DNA of 64,000 nucleotides, from assembly GCF_910592395.1 (NCBI RefSeq), contig NC_088314.1:11596001-11660000 (forward strand). Direction: 5' to 3'. The position numbers and the translations under genes were made by a program. Shown here in pieces: positions 32,552 to 43,011 of this stretch. The DNA comes from Lineus longissimus (Eukaryota; Nemertea; Pilidiophora; Heteronemertea; Lineidae). Positions within the stretch are counted from its first letter, which is position 1, and the number at the start of each line of letters is the position of its first letter. The notes beneath the pieces are model-generated. The model was not told the origin of the DNA and ran no database searches. It saw only the letters and a program-made list of their open reading frames with translations.

Positions 32552-33560
32552 TTAACACCTTCATGCCAGCACCTCCCTAAAAAGCGGCGTCTGGTGCCGT
32601 CTGATTAAACTTGCGTTTCTATTCTAGCTGAAACAGCTGTGGTAAGTCCCATCGTAAATGCCTACCTTAAACCCAGTTTGTTTGCAAAACCCAGTAAACG
32701 CCACCACCATATTGGTGCAGAAACACGTAAGTCCCTGAAAGCCAATCACTGATGAACTGCATGTCACATGACGCACAAAATGGCGGCGCCCACGTTCGCA
32801 AGGCTTTCGCTGTAGAATAGCATTTTTTGTCAATTTCTGCTGAATTTACGCAAAATTAAGATGAATAAATTGGATTTTAAAAGTTTGGCTTTATGGGAGG
32901 CATTGAATTAAATTGTGCAGAAATTTTCTGAGGTACCCAGTACTGATTTCATTCACTTATCACAGCAGGATGGCTTGGCCTCCCAAGTGACGGACAGTCG
33001 GTAGTTTCTGGTCTATAGACTCCTGGCAAAAAACACTAACATTCAAAACTATTCACAGACAGGAATTTGCTCTTTTATTAATCCAATTTGAGTAAATTGC
33101 TAACTGTGTTGTGTTCTGTTACATTTTCATGCATATTTTTCCAGTGCTAGGTTTTGCAAACACAGATTTTTTGGACTTACTGAATTATGCAAAAATAGCG
33201 CATTTGGACTTACAGAGTTTTGCCGCCAATATCAATCAAAATTGCTTAATAACTACTTTTTATAATAAAGGTTAATTTTTTAAATTCTGGCCTTTTGTTT
33301 ACCAACCAATAAACTATTTGATTACAATGAGAGTAAACCAGTTACCAATGAACCTACTCCCAAACAAAAATTCTTGTTTTAAAACTATAGGGGTATTATG
33401 GACTTACTGGGTTTTGCGCCTGAACCCCTCAATTACCTATATGACGTCAAAAATCGCGGGAAACTTGAAAAACTGAACAAAATGTGTTTTTTCACGCAAT
33501 AAACTTTATTTATTGTCACCATATTGTCACCATTGGTTCATAAACAGTGTCCAGCTACTC

Positions 33561-35306
33561 CTAGTATCTTATTTTCGTATGGTAGGCCCTGAAACATTCA
33601 CCCATGTGTAGTCCAGGTATGGACGGGCAATCAGCGCAATGATAGCGAACATCTCTTCGGTGACCCGCTTTGGTGCAGACTCTACAGCGTTTCTGTGGAC
33701 GTGCCTTCCTGCCTGTTTGAGGAATCTCTTCAATGAAATGTCTTCCCGTCAGCCGAATAATGTTTTCCGCCAGAGGGTCAGCGTCTGCTGCAGTATCGAT
33801 GTTCTTGAGAAGACCCCTATTGAACAGCAGACCTCCAACCACCTAGAAAAAAATGGAAATTATCAGGATTGATCCAAACAAAAAGTATACATGGAAATTT
33901 GGGATCCTTTTCATGGAACTTACATCATGAACAAAGACCAGGAAGGGCACTTTCTTGACCTGCTTGCAATAGAGAACGTATGCATTCACCATCGTGAGTT
34001 GCAGGAGGTACACTGCCAATTTCTTATACCACTTGAGAGACCGTCTGGCCATGTTGTAGGGGTGTATCAACTGAAAAGAAGAAATAGAGAAATTGAAATG
34101 AAACTGGGAATAGTGGAAAGAATTTGTAACAAACCAGACTCATGGAACATCATACCTGACTTGTCTTGTCCACACCACCCATGAACTGGTTGTAGGTGTT
34201 GATGGCGACTGGTTTATCTCTCATCTCGTTACGAAGACCTATCTTCCGAACTTGCATCACATTCTCAGCATGGAAGTTTGACAGGAACAGAACATCTTTG
34301 GAATCCTTGTACTTGATGGCAAGAAGTTGGTCATTCCGTAGTGCAGCAGTGTGATGTAGTTCAACGCGTCTTGCAATGAGTTTCTTAGGAAAGCCAGTGA
34401 TGTTCTTCCTAGCAGTACTGCATGCGTTCGTTTGGTTCTCATGAAGGTGCTTCAGGAGCTGGGGAGTCAAGTAGTAATTGCCAGTATGGAGTTCATACCC
34501 CAAGCCAAGGAATCGCTGCATCATATCAAGCACAAGAGTTTCAGTCTTTGACCAAACCACTTCTTCAAGCATCCCTTGGCCTGTGTAGATCCTGAATCGG
34601 TAGGTATAATCGTTGTCCTCGAAAAAATGAACACCTTTATCCTGAACCGTGTTCGTTTAGAGTGGATGAACTGCTTGAAAGAGAGCTGTTCTTTCCAAAG
34701 GACCATTGCTTCATCCAAAGACATGTGTTGGCCTGCTACATAGGGGGTTTGGAACTTCTCAAACATATGGTCAATGAATGGGCGCAGTTTATGCAGACGG
34801 TCATAATCTGGATTGTCCCTTGGTAGTGCAATGTCATTGTCATTCAGGTGGAAGAGCTTGATTATGATCTGATATCTGTTCCTCAGCATGACATGATCCA
34901 GTCATAAACTCGAGACTTGCGTTTCAGAGGAGTAGGAGGGTTACGAATGTAATCACTTGCGTTTCAGAGGAGTAGGAGGGTTACGAATGTAATCATCTGC
35001 GTATTTGTTTGTCTGTGTAATAATGTGGTTGATCAGACCATCATCAAGGTAGAGCTTGAAGTATTCGACTGCCTTGAAGTCGGTAGTGTCATCAAGAACC
35101 TCAGCAGCCGTTCTGAAGGGGTGAACAACGGGCACCGTATTATTCGCATCAACCCAATGTGCGTCTGCCATGTGCAAGTCAGTCATAACATTAGCCCGGC
35201 AATCCCTCTGCATCCTAGTGACATTCCCGCCACCACCGCGTGGACGACCACGACCTCTTTGTCCTCCTGCTTGACCTCGTCCACGTCCTCGCCCCCTGCT
35301 CCACAA
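33561..35306 (-). pseudogene. piggyBac transposase with two introns, inactivated
   Basis: From 35306 downward: Gly/Arg-rich N-terminus, then DFKAVEYFKLYLDDGLINHI (DDE_Tnp_1_7 start), then HMSLDEAMVLWKEQLSFKQF with the first catalytic Asp. ELHTGNYYLTPQLLKHL follows, where the family normally has T-D-N, so the second catalytic Asp is Gly. NTYNQFMGGVDKTSQ keeps the third. Phase-0 GT-AG introns follow at about 34072-34156 (SQ to LIHPYNMARRSLKWYKKL) and 33843-33924 (FVHD to VVGGLLFNRGLL). The C-terminus has the cysteine-rich zinc-binding domain (RCRVCTKAGHRRDVRYHCAD). A 40-bp tandem duplication at 34916-34995 shifts the frame. Confidence 0.9.
34916..34995. repeat. 40-bp tandem duplication inside the transposase
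   Basis: The unit starting 'cttgcgtttcagaggagtag' is present exactly twice (34916-34955 and 34956-34995). Because 40 is not a multiple of three, the piggyBac reading (NPPTPLKRK) is repeated in another frame, which breaks the gene. The perfect identity suggests a recent event. Confidence 0.92.
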
Positions 35307-35467
35307 CCACGACCTCTGCCAGCTTGAGCCTGCTGCTGAAAATTACCAGCACTATCAGAGTCATTACCACTAGAGCCATGGTCATCACTTCCAACTTCAG
35401 ACGTATCAGCATCAGTGTGTAAATTGCATTGCTCCCACGTTACTTTATAGTACCAGTACAATTTACC

Positions 35468-35674
35468 TGTTATCAACTCCTCCTAAGATTGCGTCTATTG
35501 ATTCATTATTGTGTAATGCTTGTGTTAAAGGTGTAACTAGTGTTCTGGTTTTGAGCATACATTGTACAATAAAGCACTTCTCCAAAGGCAACCGTAGTGT
35601 TCGGTTCAGTCTGTGCATGTGCTGGTGTATTAGGCCGATACGCCAACACGGCAAACCCTCCAAAGATCTCTTCA
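35468..35674 (+). repeat. BEL/Pao 5' LTR with primer-binding site
   Basis: It begins TGTTATCAAC and ends in CA at 35674. The primer-binding site TGGTGCCGTGAC follows at 35675-35686, a form common in BEL/Pao elements. A polyadenylation signal AATAAA lies at 35568-35573. The 207-bp length is short for the group but plausible. I find no 3' copy downstream; the element is truncated by recombination near 41.9 kb. Confidence 0.75.
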
Positions 35675-35706
35675 TGGTGCCGTGACTATAAACGTTCCTG
35701 AACAAG

Positions 35707-36838
35707 ATGCCGCCGAAAATAGTTGACAAGGATTTAGAAACATTGCGGAACAAACGAACTAGCGCTCGAAGGAAATTCACGAGAACTGCAAACTCCGTCA
35801 AAGATGTCGTGAATAAGGTCGATGCAACTCACGCGGATGTCGCCAGGGTCAAGGCAGCAGTCGTTGTCATGAAAGACGTGATTGCGGAGCTGCAGGGCCT
35901 TGATTCGGGCATCGAGATGAAGCTGTTAGTGGATGACCCAACTGCTGCTGTAGAGGACACTGATGAAGCATCAGACCTTCTCATGGAAAACCAGCTGAAG
36001 ATCACCACGGATTTTGTCACAACGGAAACATCTAAATCGAAACCTACCCCAACCAAATCTACGTCATCAACGGATAGCAAGTCAAAGTTGCCGAAATTAT
36101 CGTTGCACAAATTCGACGGAACGTTGACGGACTGGTTGTCGTTTTGGGAGTGATTTGAAGCTGAAATCGATAGACACTTGGACCTGTCAGACATCAATCG
36201 GTTTGACTATTTGTATGGATATTTCAGGGACAGGCATTGGACACAGTACGTGCGATTATTCCATCATCCGACAACTATGGAGTACTCAAAGAAACGTTGA
36301 AAGATAATTTTGGTAAAAACAAGAAAATCATTCGAGCGCACGTGCTGAGGTTGTTTCACTTGCAGAAACCTCAAATGTCGGGAGGTAGCCTAAGGAAGTA
36401 CTACAATGACGTTATGACAGATTTACGGAGTCTCAGAATGCTAAAGATCGACGTGAATTCTTCAGCACCGTTGCTGATACCCATCATCGAGGAAAAACTC
36501 CCCGAGTCGTGTACACGGGGATATAGCGGATATTGATCGCAGTGATCATTTCAATTTAGACGGATTTTTGGAGGCATTCAAGAGACAAGTCGAGCGCTAC
36601 GAGGAGGAGTCAACTGCACAAGTTTTAAGTCTCAGCGTACACACGAGGCCTAGCCTATTAGACACGCCAACGGAGGACACTGCACAAACTGTTGGGGCAT
36701 TCGCGGGATTTACTTCCCCAATGTGCGCCATTTGTAATTCTAGTTATCACAACACTTTCCAGTGCACGTTACAACCGAAAGTCAAGAGACAATTGATTCA
36801 ATCTAGGAATTTGTGCAGACAGCTCAGCTCGGCATTGT
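35707..36838 (+). pseudogene. BEL/Pao gag
   Basis: The start ATG is 21 bases after the primer site. The first frame (to 36153) is helical and then has LPKLSLHKFDGTLTDWLSFW, the start of the DUF1759 gag domain, and stops at TGA where the family continues with F-E-A. The continuation is in the same and neighbouring frames (36237-36536, LKETLKDNFGKNKKIIRAHV and LRKYYNDVMTDLRSL). Region 36568-36840 ends with a Cys/His knuckle (CAICNSSYHNTFQC). Several frameshifts make it non-functional. It is part of an old element copy. Confidence 0.85.
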
Positions 36839-37427
36839 GACGTCAGAAGGACTCATCGAGATTCCTGTTTTGATCATGAATCGGGAGATCATAGCACCAA
36901 TAGTTCAACATGGGTGGGAGAAGTGTTTGTCTCTCCCATACTTGAGTGGCATAGACTTGGCTGACGATTTAACCGACGAGTTGTTCGGGGTAGACGTGTT
37001 AGTAGGAGTAAACTGTGCGTGGCAGTTCATGAAGGGACAATGTGTGAGCGGTAACGGACCAGTAGCACAATTGTCAAACTTGGGAGCCTTGTTGGTTGGG
37101 CCCATAAATGTGGGTAGCCAAGCGCGTCAGACAGCTGGGGAAAGCACGTCATGTGTTTGTACATCTCGTCTGCAGGAGCGTGAATCTATGGAGCCAATGG
37201 ACTGCGAATCAATGTCAAACCGCGAGCTGGACAAGAGAATGAATATTATGTTCACGTCTGGTGAATTGGGTGCGAACGATGACGTCAATCTTGATATCAA
37301 TGAGAAATTCAAGGAGAGTTATGCGGCAAAAATCGAATACAGGGATGAACAATATCACGTACCGCTGCCTTGGAAAGAGGATCTGAAAGAATTGCCGTCG
37401 AACCTTGGATGTGCAAACGTCGTTTGA
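36813..37427 (+). pseudogene. BEL/Pao protease C-terminal part and linker
   Basis: The frame contains VDVLVGVNCAWQFMKGQ and LSNLGALLVGPI, the second half of the DUF1758 retropepsin-like domain of BEL elements. The first half with the catalytic D-S-G is missing: the gag Cys knuckle is followed almost directly by GIVTSEGLIEIPVLIMN. The linker to the reverse transcriptase follows (YHVPLPWKEDLKELPSNLG). An internal deletion has therefore removed the active site. Confidence 0.8.
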
Positions 37428-38412
37428 AACAGGTGACTGATCGCTCACATAAGCTTGAACTCTCTGACGCGTACAGTAACGTCATTAAAGAACACTTGAG
37501 CAAAGGATATACCGAGGTAGTTCCGGACAGTGAACACCCCTGGAGTGAGGATAATTCACATTTTCTTGCACATTTCTTCGTTCTGAAGGACTCACAAACT
37601 ACGCCGCTGCGTGTGGTTTTGCCGCCAATGCCGGGAGTGTCAGCTTGAACGACTGTCTTGAAATGGGGCCATGCATGTTACGCAATTTGCATGATCTGTT
37701 GATTCAGTTCAGGACTCGCCAGTTCGGAATAGTAGCAGATATCGCCAGAGCGTTTCTATCGATCAAGCTTCTCGAACAGGATAGGAATTACGGCAAGTTC
37801 CTTTGGTACAGGAATCATGATCCAACTCAGGACATTGTGGTATATCGTTGTACTACAGTAATGTTTGGAAACACGTCATCGCCATTTTCACTTGGGATCA
37901 TGTTGGATAAACATCTTGGATCGTACAATACCGATACGGCACATGACCTAGCGAAAAAAATGTACATGGACAATCTCGTCACTTGCAAAGTTTCGGAATC
38001 CTAAGTCGTGCGGTACTACTATGAGTCACGTGGTGAAATGTGTGATGGTGGATTCGATCTGAGGCAATGGCTGACAAATTTGCCTGACTTGTCCCGGATT
38101 ATTGACGCTGAAGGTACGGGTACGAAAACCAAATCAATCAGTGTGGTTGGCCTCTTGTGGAACGCGGAGCGTGACGTCATAGGCTTTCCACAGAAAAACG
38201 TGTCGCCGGGAGAATCTGACAAGATCACGAAGCGTGTGGCATTGTCTGGCGCGTGCTCAATGTGTGATCCACTAGGACTAGTGTCGCCAGTTGTGGTCAC
38301 TCCTTTGATTGGGACGTTGAGCTGCCTGAAGAGAAAGCTGAACAATGGAGATCTATTGCTGCGGACCGGAGTAGTATTTCTGAGATCGAGTACACTCGTT
38401 GGAATAGGATAG
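37428..38412 (+). pseudogene. BEL/Pao reverse transcriptase, mutated active site
   Basis: Adjacent frames carry the RT: HKLELSDAYSNVIKEHLSKG (fingers), then LRNLHDLLIQFRTRQFGIVA and DIARAFLSIKLLEQDRNYGK (motif A, Asp present), FLWYRNH, CTTVMFGNTSSPFSLGIML (motif B), and YMDNLVT at 37963. The family has Y-V-D-D, so the second catalytic Asp is Asn. The later block WLTNLPDLSRI and TKRVALSGACSMCDPLGLVS fits the connection domain. Frameshifts at about 37430, 37640 and 38005. Confidence 0.85.
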
Positions 38413-38933
38413 ACAATGAACGCGCCGTACAGTTGCATGCGTTCTGCGACAGCAGCTTACGCGCAATGGGAACTGTGTGCTACCTACGTCAGGTACTTGT
38501 TGGCTCTAAAAGTAAAGTGGTTGGACGAAAGTCTAAGGCCACAATACCGCAATTAGAGCTATCGGCCGTGGTGATGAACGCTCGTTACGCAAGTCACATT
38601 GCAGATACTCTGTCAGCAGATTATCCTACACTGCAGTTGTACCATTGAACTGATTCTCAGATTGGATTACATTGGCTCAATTCCACTAAGGAATTGAAAC
38701 GTCCAACTGTAAACAAAGTTGCAACGATCAAGGACTTGACACTCGCGGAAAACTGGCGTCACGTGGGCAGTACCGAAAATCCAGCGGATTTAGTTTCACA
38801 CGGATGCTCAGTGGACACTTTGAAAACATCAAAGTTGTGGAATACGGGACCCATGTGGTTAACGTCATAGCCGGTTTGGAATCCGTGGAACGGCAGCGTC
38901 GCGGGGGATATTGTCGCGGCTGCTGCAACTGAG
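38413..38933 (+). pseudogene. BEL/Pao RNase H region
   Basis: LHAFCDSSLRAMGTVCYLR matches the start of the BEL RNase H (H-x-F-x-D-[AS]-S). KSKATIPQLELSAVVMNARY carries the conserved Glu. After 38648 the reading is broken by stops but still shows traces such as a ...STKELKRPT... stretch. It lies exactly between RT and integrase, as expected. Confidence 0.75.
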
Positions 38934-39670
38934 GTGAAAACGGTCACTTGTCACGTGGAGGTCGGCAGAATCGACAAAATTCTTAACGGGAAGCTCTTCA
39001 GTCATTTGGAACGTCTACTAAGCACAACCGTGTACGTCATGCGGTTAGCTGGCTTGTCGAAAATTCGTGGAGTTCCGACAGCTGACGAATTGGTACGCGC
39101 TGATCTATTGTGGATTCAGTCAATGCAGTCAGAACACTATTCGTACGAGTTGGATTACCTCATTAGGAAACGTGACGGAAAACCAGTCGGTCAATGTCCT
39201 GCTATTGTTCGGCAACTCAATCTTGTGCTAGACGATCGTGGATTACTTCGTGGTGCGGGTCGCTTGGGGAAAACCCTCATGCCGCTATTGTTGCCTAGAA
39301 AGTGTTTCTTTACAAAGCTTGTGATTAGCCGCGCTCACGCTCAGGCCATGCATATGAGCCTTGGCGCAACCATTGTCATAATCAGACGACAGTATTGGAT
39401 TCCCCCAATCAGGGCCAAAGTTCGCGATTATGTTCGCAAGTGCGTTGTCTGTAAACTTGTCTTGGGACCCCCGTACGTGCTGCCACCATCACCAGATCTC
39501 CCAGACTACAGGATTGATACGTGAAAGCCGTTCAAGAACGCTGGAATAGACTTTACCGGAAGTCTGTTAGTGAAAGAGTATGGCGTACAGGACCCTAGAA
39601 AGGTGTACATCACGTTGTTCACTTGTCTTGGTACACGTTGCGTAAATCTTGAGATTGTGACTGATATGTC
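38934..39670 (+). pseudogene. BEL/Pao integrase, N-terminal part, interrupted
   Basis: The frame contains the integrase zinc-binding region: RAHAQAMHMSLGATIVIIRR, then QYWIPPIRAKVRDYVRKCVV and CK. After a stop at 39524 the same frame continues with the catalytic core start (FKNAGIDFTGSLLVKEYG, with the first Asp) and KVYITLFTCLGTRCVNLEIV. It is cut after VTDMS by the foldback element at 39671. The reading resumes at 41236 with KTAFVQAFRRHCATYS. Confidence 0.87.
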
Positions 39671-41227
39671 GGTATCTGCCCATTTCGCCTTAACCTTATT
39701 CGCCTTATCCAATTTTGCCTTCTCCCATTTAGCCTTTTCCTAACTTGCCTTTTCTCAATTCGCCTTCTACGATTTTGCCATCGTCTTATCTCGCCTTTGT
39801 TCCAATTGGCCTTCTTCCTAACTCGCCTTCCTCTCATCTTGCCTCATCCTAGTTTGCCTTTTCTTATTTCGCCTTTGTCCTATTCTGCCTTGGTTCCATC
39901 CTGCCTTATCTCATCTTGCCTTTTCTTGATTGACCTTTGTGTCAATTCGCCTTCTTCCCATTTTGCCTTCTCCCATTTTGCCATATCTCACCTCGCCTTT
40001 TATTAATCCGCCTTCGTTAAGCAAGGGGTCTATTATTCGCAGGGGGGGGGGGCAGTGTTTTGAGTAGTTTAATGATTCTGTTCAAAAAAACTTTGGGACT
40101 TGTATTATCTCATGCTAAGTTATAGCATTGCTGTGAATGAAGAAAATCAAACGTACCAAAACCATCTAAAGGGAACACTGCTTGGGACGTTCTTGAGAGC
40201 TAACTCGTTCTGTGAGAAGGCCTCATAATTCCCCAATGATCAAAGGAATACATCTTCCAGATTGCTGGATTTGAGTAGGCCTATTGACCATAGTCCATAA
40301 TAAAGAACTTCAGAAGCACTCACACTTTGAATGATCAATAAAATACTTAGCACCCCCATCCCTCCTATATAGTACCAGGTCACAAGTCTTACTCATCAAA
40401 GAATGCCAAAACACTATGCCAAAATATTTCCATGAAAGACTTGGAAAACTCTAAGATTTGACAAACATGGGTAAAGATACTAAGTTGGTTTTGGAGATAC
40501 ATGTAAGCTTACATGTAGATGGTTCAGAAGTTATGAAGATTTGAAAATATTGGTAATTAAGCAACAGCCTTGGGTAGGGTACCAAAACATAATTCGTGGA
40601 AACACTCTTATATGAAAGACTGGCCCCACAAACATGGGTAAAAGAGACAAAGTCTTTTGTAATATGGTATGTAATGTAATATGACTATAATGGCTGAGAA
40701 GTTATCTACACTTGTAATTTTGGCAATGTCCACCGGGTTTTGGTTGGGGGTACCCCCGAATGGACCCTAGAAGCCCTTCAACACTGTTGAAGACACTTTC
40801 ATATGAAAGATTGACTCAACTAACATGGGTAAAGACACCAAGTTTGTTGCAAAGTAGGAAGAAGGCGAAATGGGAAGAAGGCGAAATAATACAAAGGCGG
40901 GGCGGGTAAAGGCGAGATAGGATGAAGGCGAATTAGGACAAAGGTAAATTAGGACAAGGTGAAATAGGAGAAGGCAGATTAAGACAATGGCAAACTGAGA
41001 CGAAGGCAAGAATGGATAAGGCAACTTGTGATAAGGCAAGATAAAACAAAGGCAAAATAGCATAAGGCGAAAAATGAAAAGGCGAAAAAAGACAAAGGCG
41101 AGATAGAATAAGGCGGATTGGGAAGAGGCAAAATTGGAAAATGCGAAATAGGAGAAGGCGAAATGTATATTTTTTAAAGGCAAAATGGGAAAAGGTGAAA
41201 AAAGACAAGGCGAAATGGGCATGAACC
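39671..41227. mobile_element. 1557-bp foldback element in BEL integrase, 8-bp TSD
   Basis: GATATGTC is duplicated exactly (39663-39670 and 41228-41235). The outer ends are GGTATCTGCCCATTTCGCCT and, inverted, GGTTCATGCCCATTTCGCCT. Each arm, about 350-370 bp, is a degenerate array of a 12-16-bp unit of the form 'tcgccttNtccNatt' (39687-40020 forward, 40855-41216 inverted). The loop (40030-40850) has a G-run and three diverged copies of a 'catgaaagactNN...aacatgggtaaagaNacNaagt' segment at about 40430, 40612 and 40800. No transposase. The 8-bp duplication suggests hAT mobilisation. Confidence 0.92.
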
Positions 41228-41235
41228 GATATGTC

Positions 41236-42251
41236 AAAGACTGCATTCGTACAAGCATTTCGCCGTCATTGCGCAACATATTCAGTTCCTGAGTTCTACA
41301 TTCAAAAGTGCCGATGATGACATTTAGCGATTGTTGAACATTGTTGAGTGTAATGATGTTCAGGATCATCTTGCGGAGAAACGTGTTCGCTTCCGAAATA
41401 TCCCTGTTCAGGCTCCATGGTGGGGTGGGGCTTGGGAGCGGCTGATTGGTGTGATGAAAAGTGTCATCAAAAAGTCTCTGGGGAAAGCCTTGATTACTTT
41501 GGAAGAAATGTATACTGTAATCAAGGAGGTTCAAGCAGTACTCAATGATCATCCATTGACGTACGCCTCTGGTGATTTAAATGAACCTCAGCTGCTCACA
41601 CCCGCCATGCTTCTGTTCGGACATGATGTTACTGCTTTGCCTCAGCCTATTGTGGATGATGACGATAGTGAATCATATGGTGATGCCAATACTATCAGTC
41701 GTGCAGAGCGTAGGCGCTCTCTGCTTCATCAGTATTTTGTCAATAGATTCAAGACTGAATATCTGTCAGCACTGAGAGAAATTCATTCATATCAGACTCG
41801 TAAACAAAATGCCAGTAGCTACAGTATTGACGTAGGTCATGTTGTGTTAGAATTTGACAAAGATGTGCCAAGAACAAAGTGGAAGTTGGGAGTTGTCACT
41901 AGTTTCATCAGGGGGGTTGATGATGAAGTGCGTGCCGCCGTCATTGCAGTCCATGCTGATGCACCACTTTATAAGATGACTCTAAAGGCGTGTAGGGAGA
42001 ATGACGATACGGGGTTTCCCCTGCACGGCCTGATTACGAAACTGATCGGGGATGACACTGCCAAAAAGACGCAGACAGCTATTGAAGCGTGGCAGAAGTC
42101 TGCCAGAAAGGCAGAGAAGCTGAAGCTGGAAAAAGGCGAGAAAACGAAAACGACCAAAGCCAAAGTCGACAGGCCCTTCAATGGTCCTTCGGGTAATAGC
42201 TACCGTCCACGAGGAGGTAGGGGAACTTTTAGGGGTGGAAGGGGCTTTTGA
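41236..42251 (+). pseudogene. BEL integrase C-terminus fused to a foreign RG-rich tail
   Basis: After the foldback, integrase reading resumes and a 306-codon frame (41331-42251) carries QDHLAEKRVRFRNIPVQAPW, then WGGAWERLIGVMKSVIKKSL with the catalytic Glu, LLTPAMLLFG, and SIDVGHVVLEFDKDVPRTKW (the C-terminal DUF5641 barrel). About at GVDDEVRAAVI the BEL similarity ends. The same frame continues with DDTGFPLHGLITKLIGDDTA, a Lys-rich helix and an RG-rich tail (SYRPRGGRGTFRGGRGF), then after a stop a Cys/His knuckle. BEL polyproteins do not normally end like this, so I read it as a recombination junction between two elements. Confidence 0.75.
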
Positions 42252-42255
42252 AGGG

Positions 42256-43011
42256 TAGTGTTTTTAGCTGTAAAGGTTCGGATCATTACATGAGCAGTTG
42301 TCCTAGCAATTCCTATCCGCGGCAGGGTGTTACTCCGAAAAAGGAAAGTGGGGACTGAGTAGGTTATACGGATTTGGTAGGGTGGCAGGTTGGGGTAGGT
42401 AGTTGGTAACGGTTCCTTGATGTAATGGCTGGAGGTCTGCCGTTGTTCGGGCTGGTTGGTTAGGTTATCGGTTTTTTCTTATGATATTTGTCTCAGGAGT
42501 AGAGTATACTCGGGTATTATCGTCACAGTCCTTGAATTCTCTGCTGTCCGGGGACACTGATGCCTTGTGGGATTTTTTCCACCTTGGGGCAAGCAGGGAG
42601 GGCAAGTGAGGGTCAAAGTCAACTTTGGTTTTTGTTTGTACGTTTCAGATGCGGGTACAAGATGTGCCTCGTTGGGAACTTGACTGTGAGTTTAATCCAT
42701 TAGTGTGTTTGTCCGAAATAAGGACTCTGCGTAATGTCGACTATAAGGGCAGACCGGTGCCCTCCCGTCAGCTAGACTTAAAAGAGATGTCATCTCGTAA
42801 CTGGGAACTTTGTGTTGATAACTAGGAAATGCTGTTAAAGGATCTGACTCTGCATGAAGTGGCGAGAAGAACGTCTTACGGAGCTGCATCTTGCGACGGA
42901 TGCGAGTGGGTTTGGTTGGGGTGCCTATTTATCGGACGAGGTCGTCATTAGGGATTTTTGGGCGAAGGATGATTCTAGGCCGATTCATCTTAAGGAGGCA
43001 GAGGCCCTTCT
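42256..43011 (+). pseudogene. DIRS-like retroelement remnant (zinc knuckle and RNase H)
   Basis: 42258-42358 reads as a CCHC-type knuckle (SCKGSDHYMSSCPSN); one extra T in a T5 run removes the first Cys pair from frame. After about 300 non-coding bases, 42640-42825 is open without an assigned domain (RWELDCEFNPLVCLSEIRTL). 42878-43010 has LTELHLATDASGFGWGAYLS followed by FWAKDDSRPIHLKEAEALL, which matches RNase H of DIRS-type retrotransposons (TDAS, GWG, E-A motif). The RT expected between them is missing. Copy B of the mosaic repeat begins at 43012. Confidence 0.6.

Larger units (their letters stand above)
32552..35467 (-). mobile_element. Large piggyBac element, right end lost
   Basis: A TTAA at 32552 is followed by CACCTTCATGCCAGCACC, similar in layout to the ends of the three shorter piggyBac elements in this window. 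Subterminal non-coding sequence runs to 33560, including 'ggacttactgNNttttgc' motifs at 33173, 33206 and 33399, and AT-rich DNA. The transposase follows on the minus strand. The expected second TIR is not seen before the BEL LTR begins at 35468, so the other end is truncated or displaced. Confidence 0.65.

Noticed and set aside
40767-41552. 261-codon minus-strand ORF rich in Phe, Leu and Ser
   Set aside because: It is a translation of the short tandem repeats in the foldback arm, then antisense to the BEL integrase.
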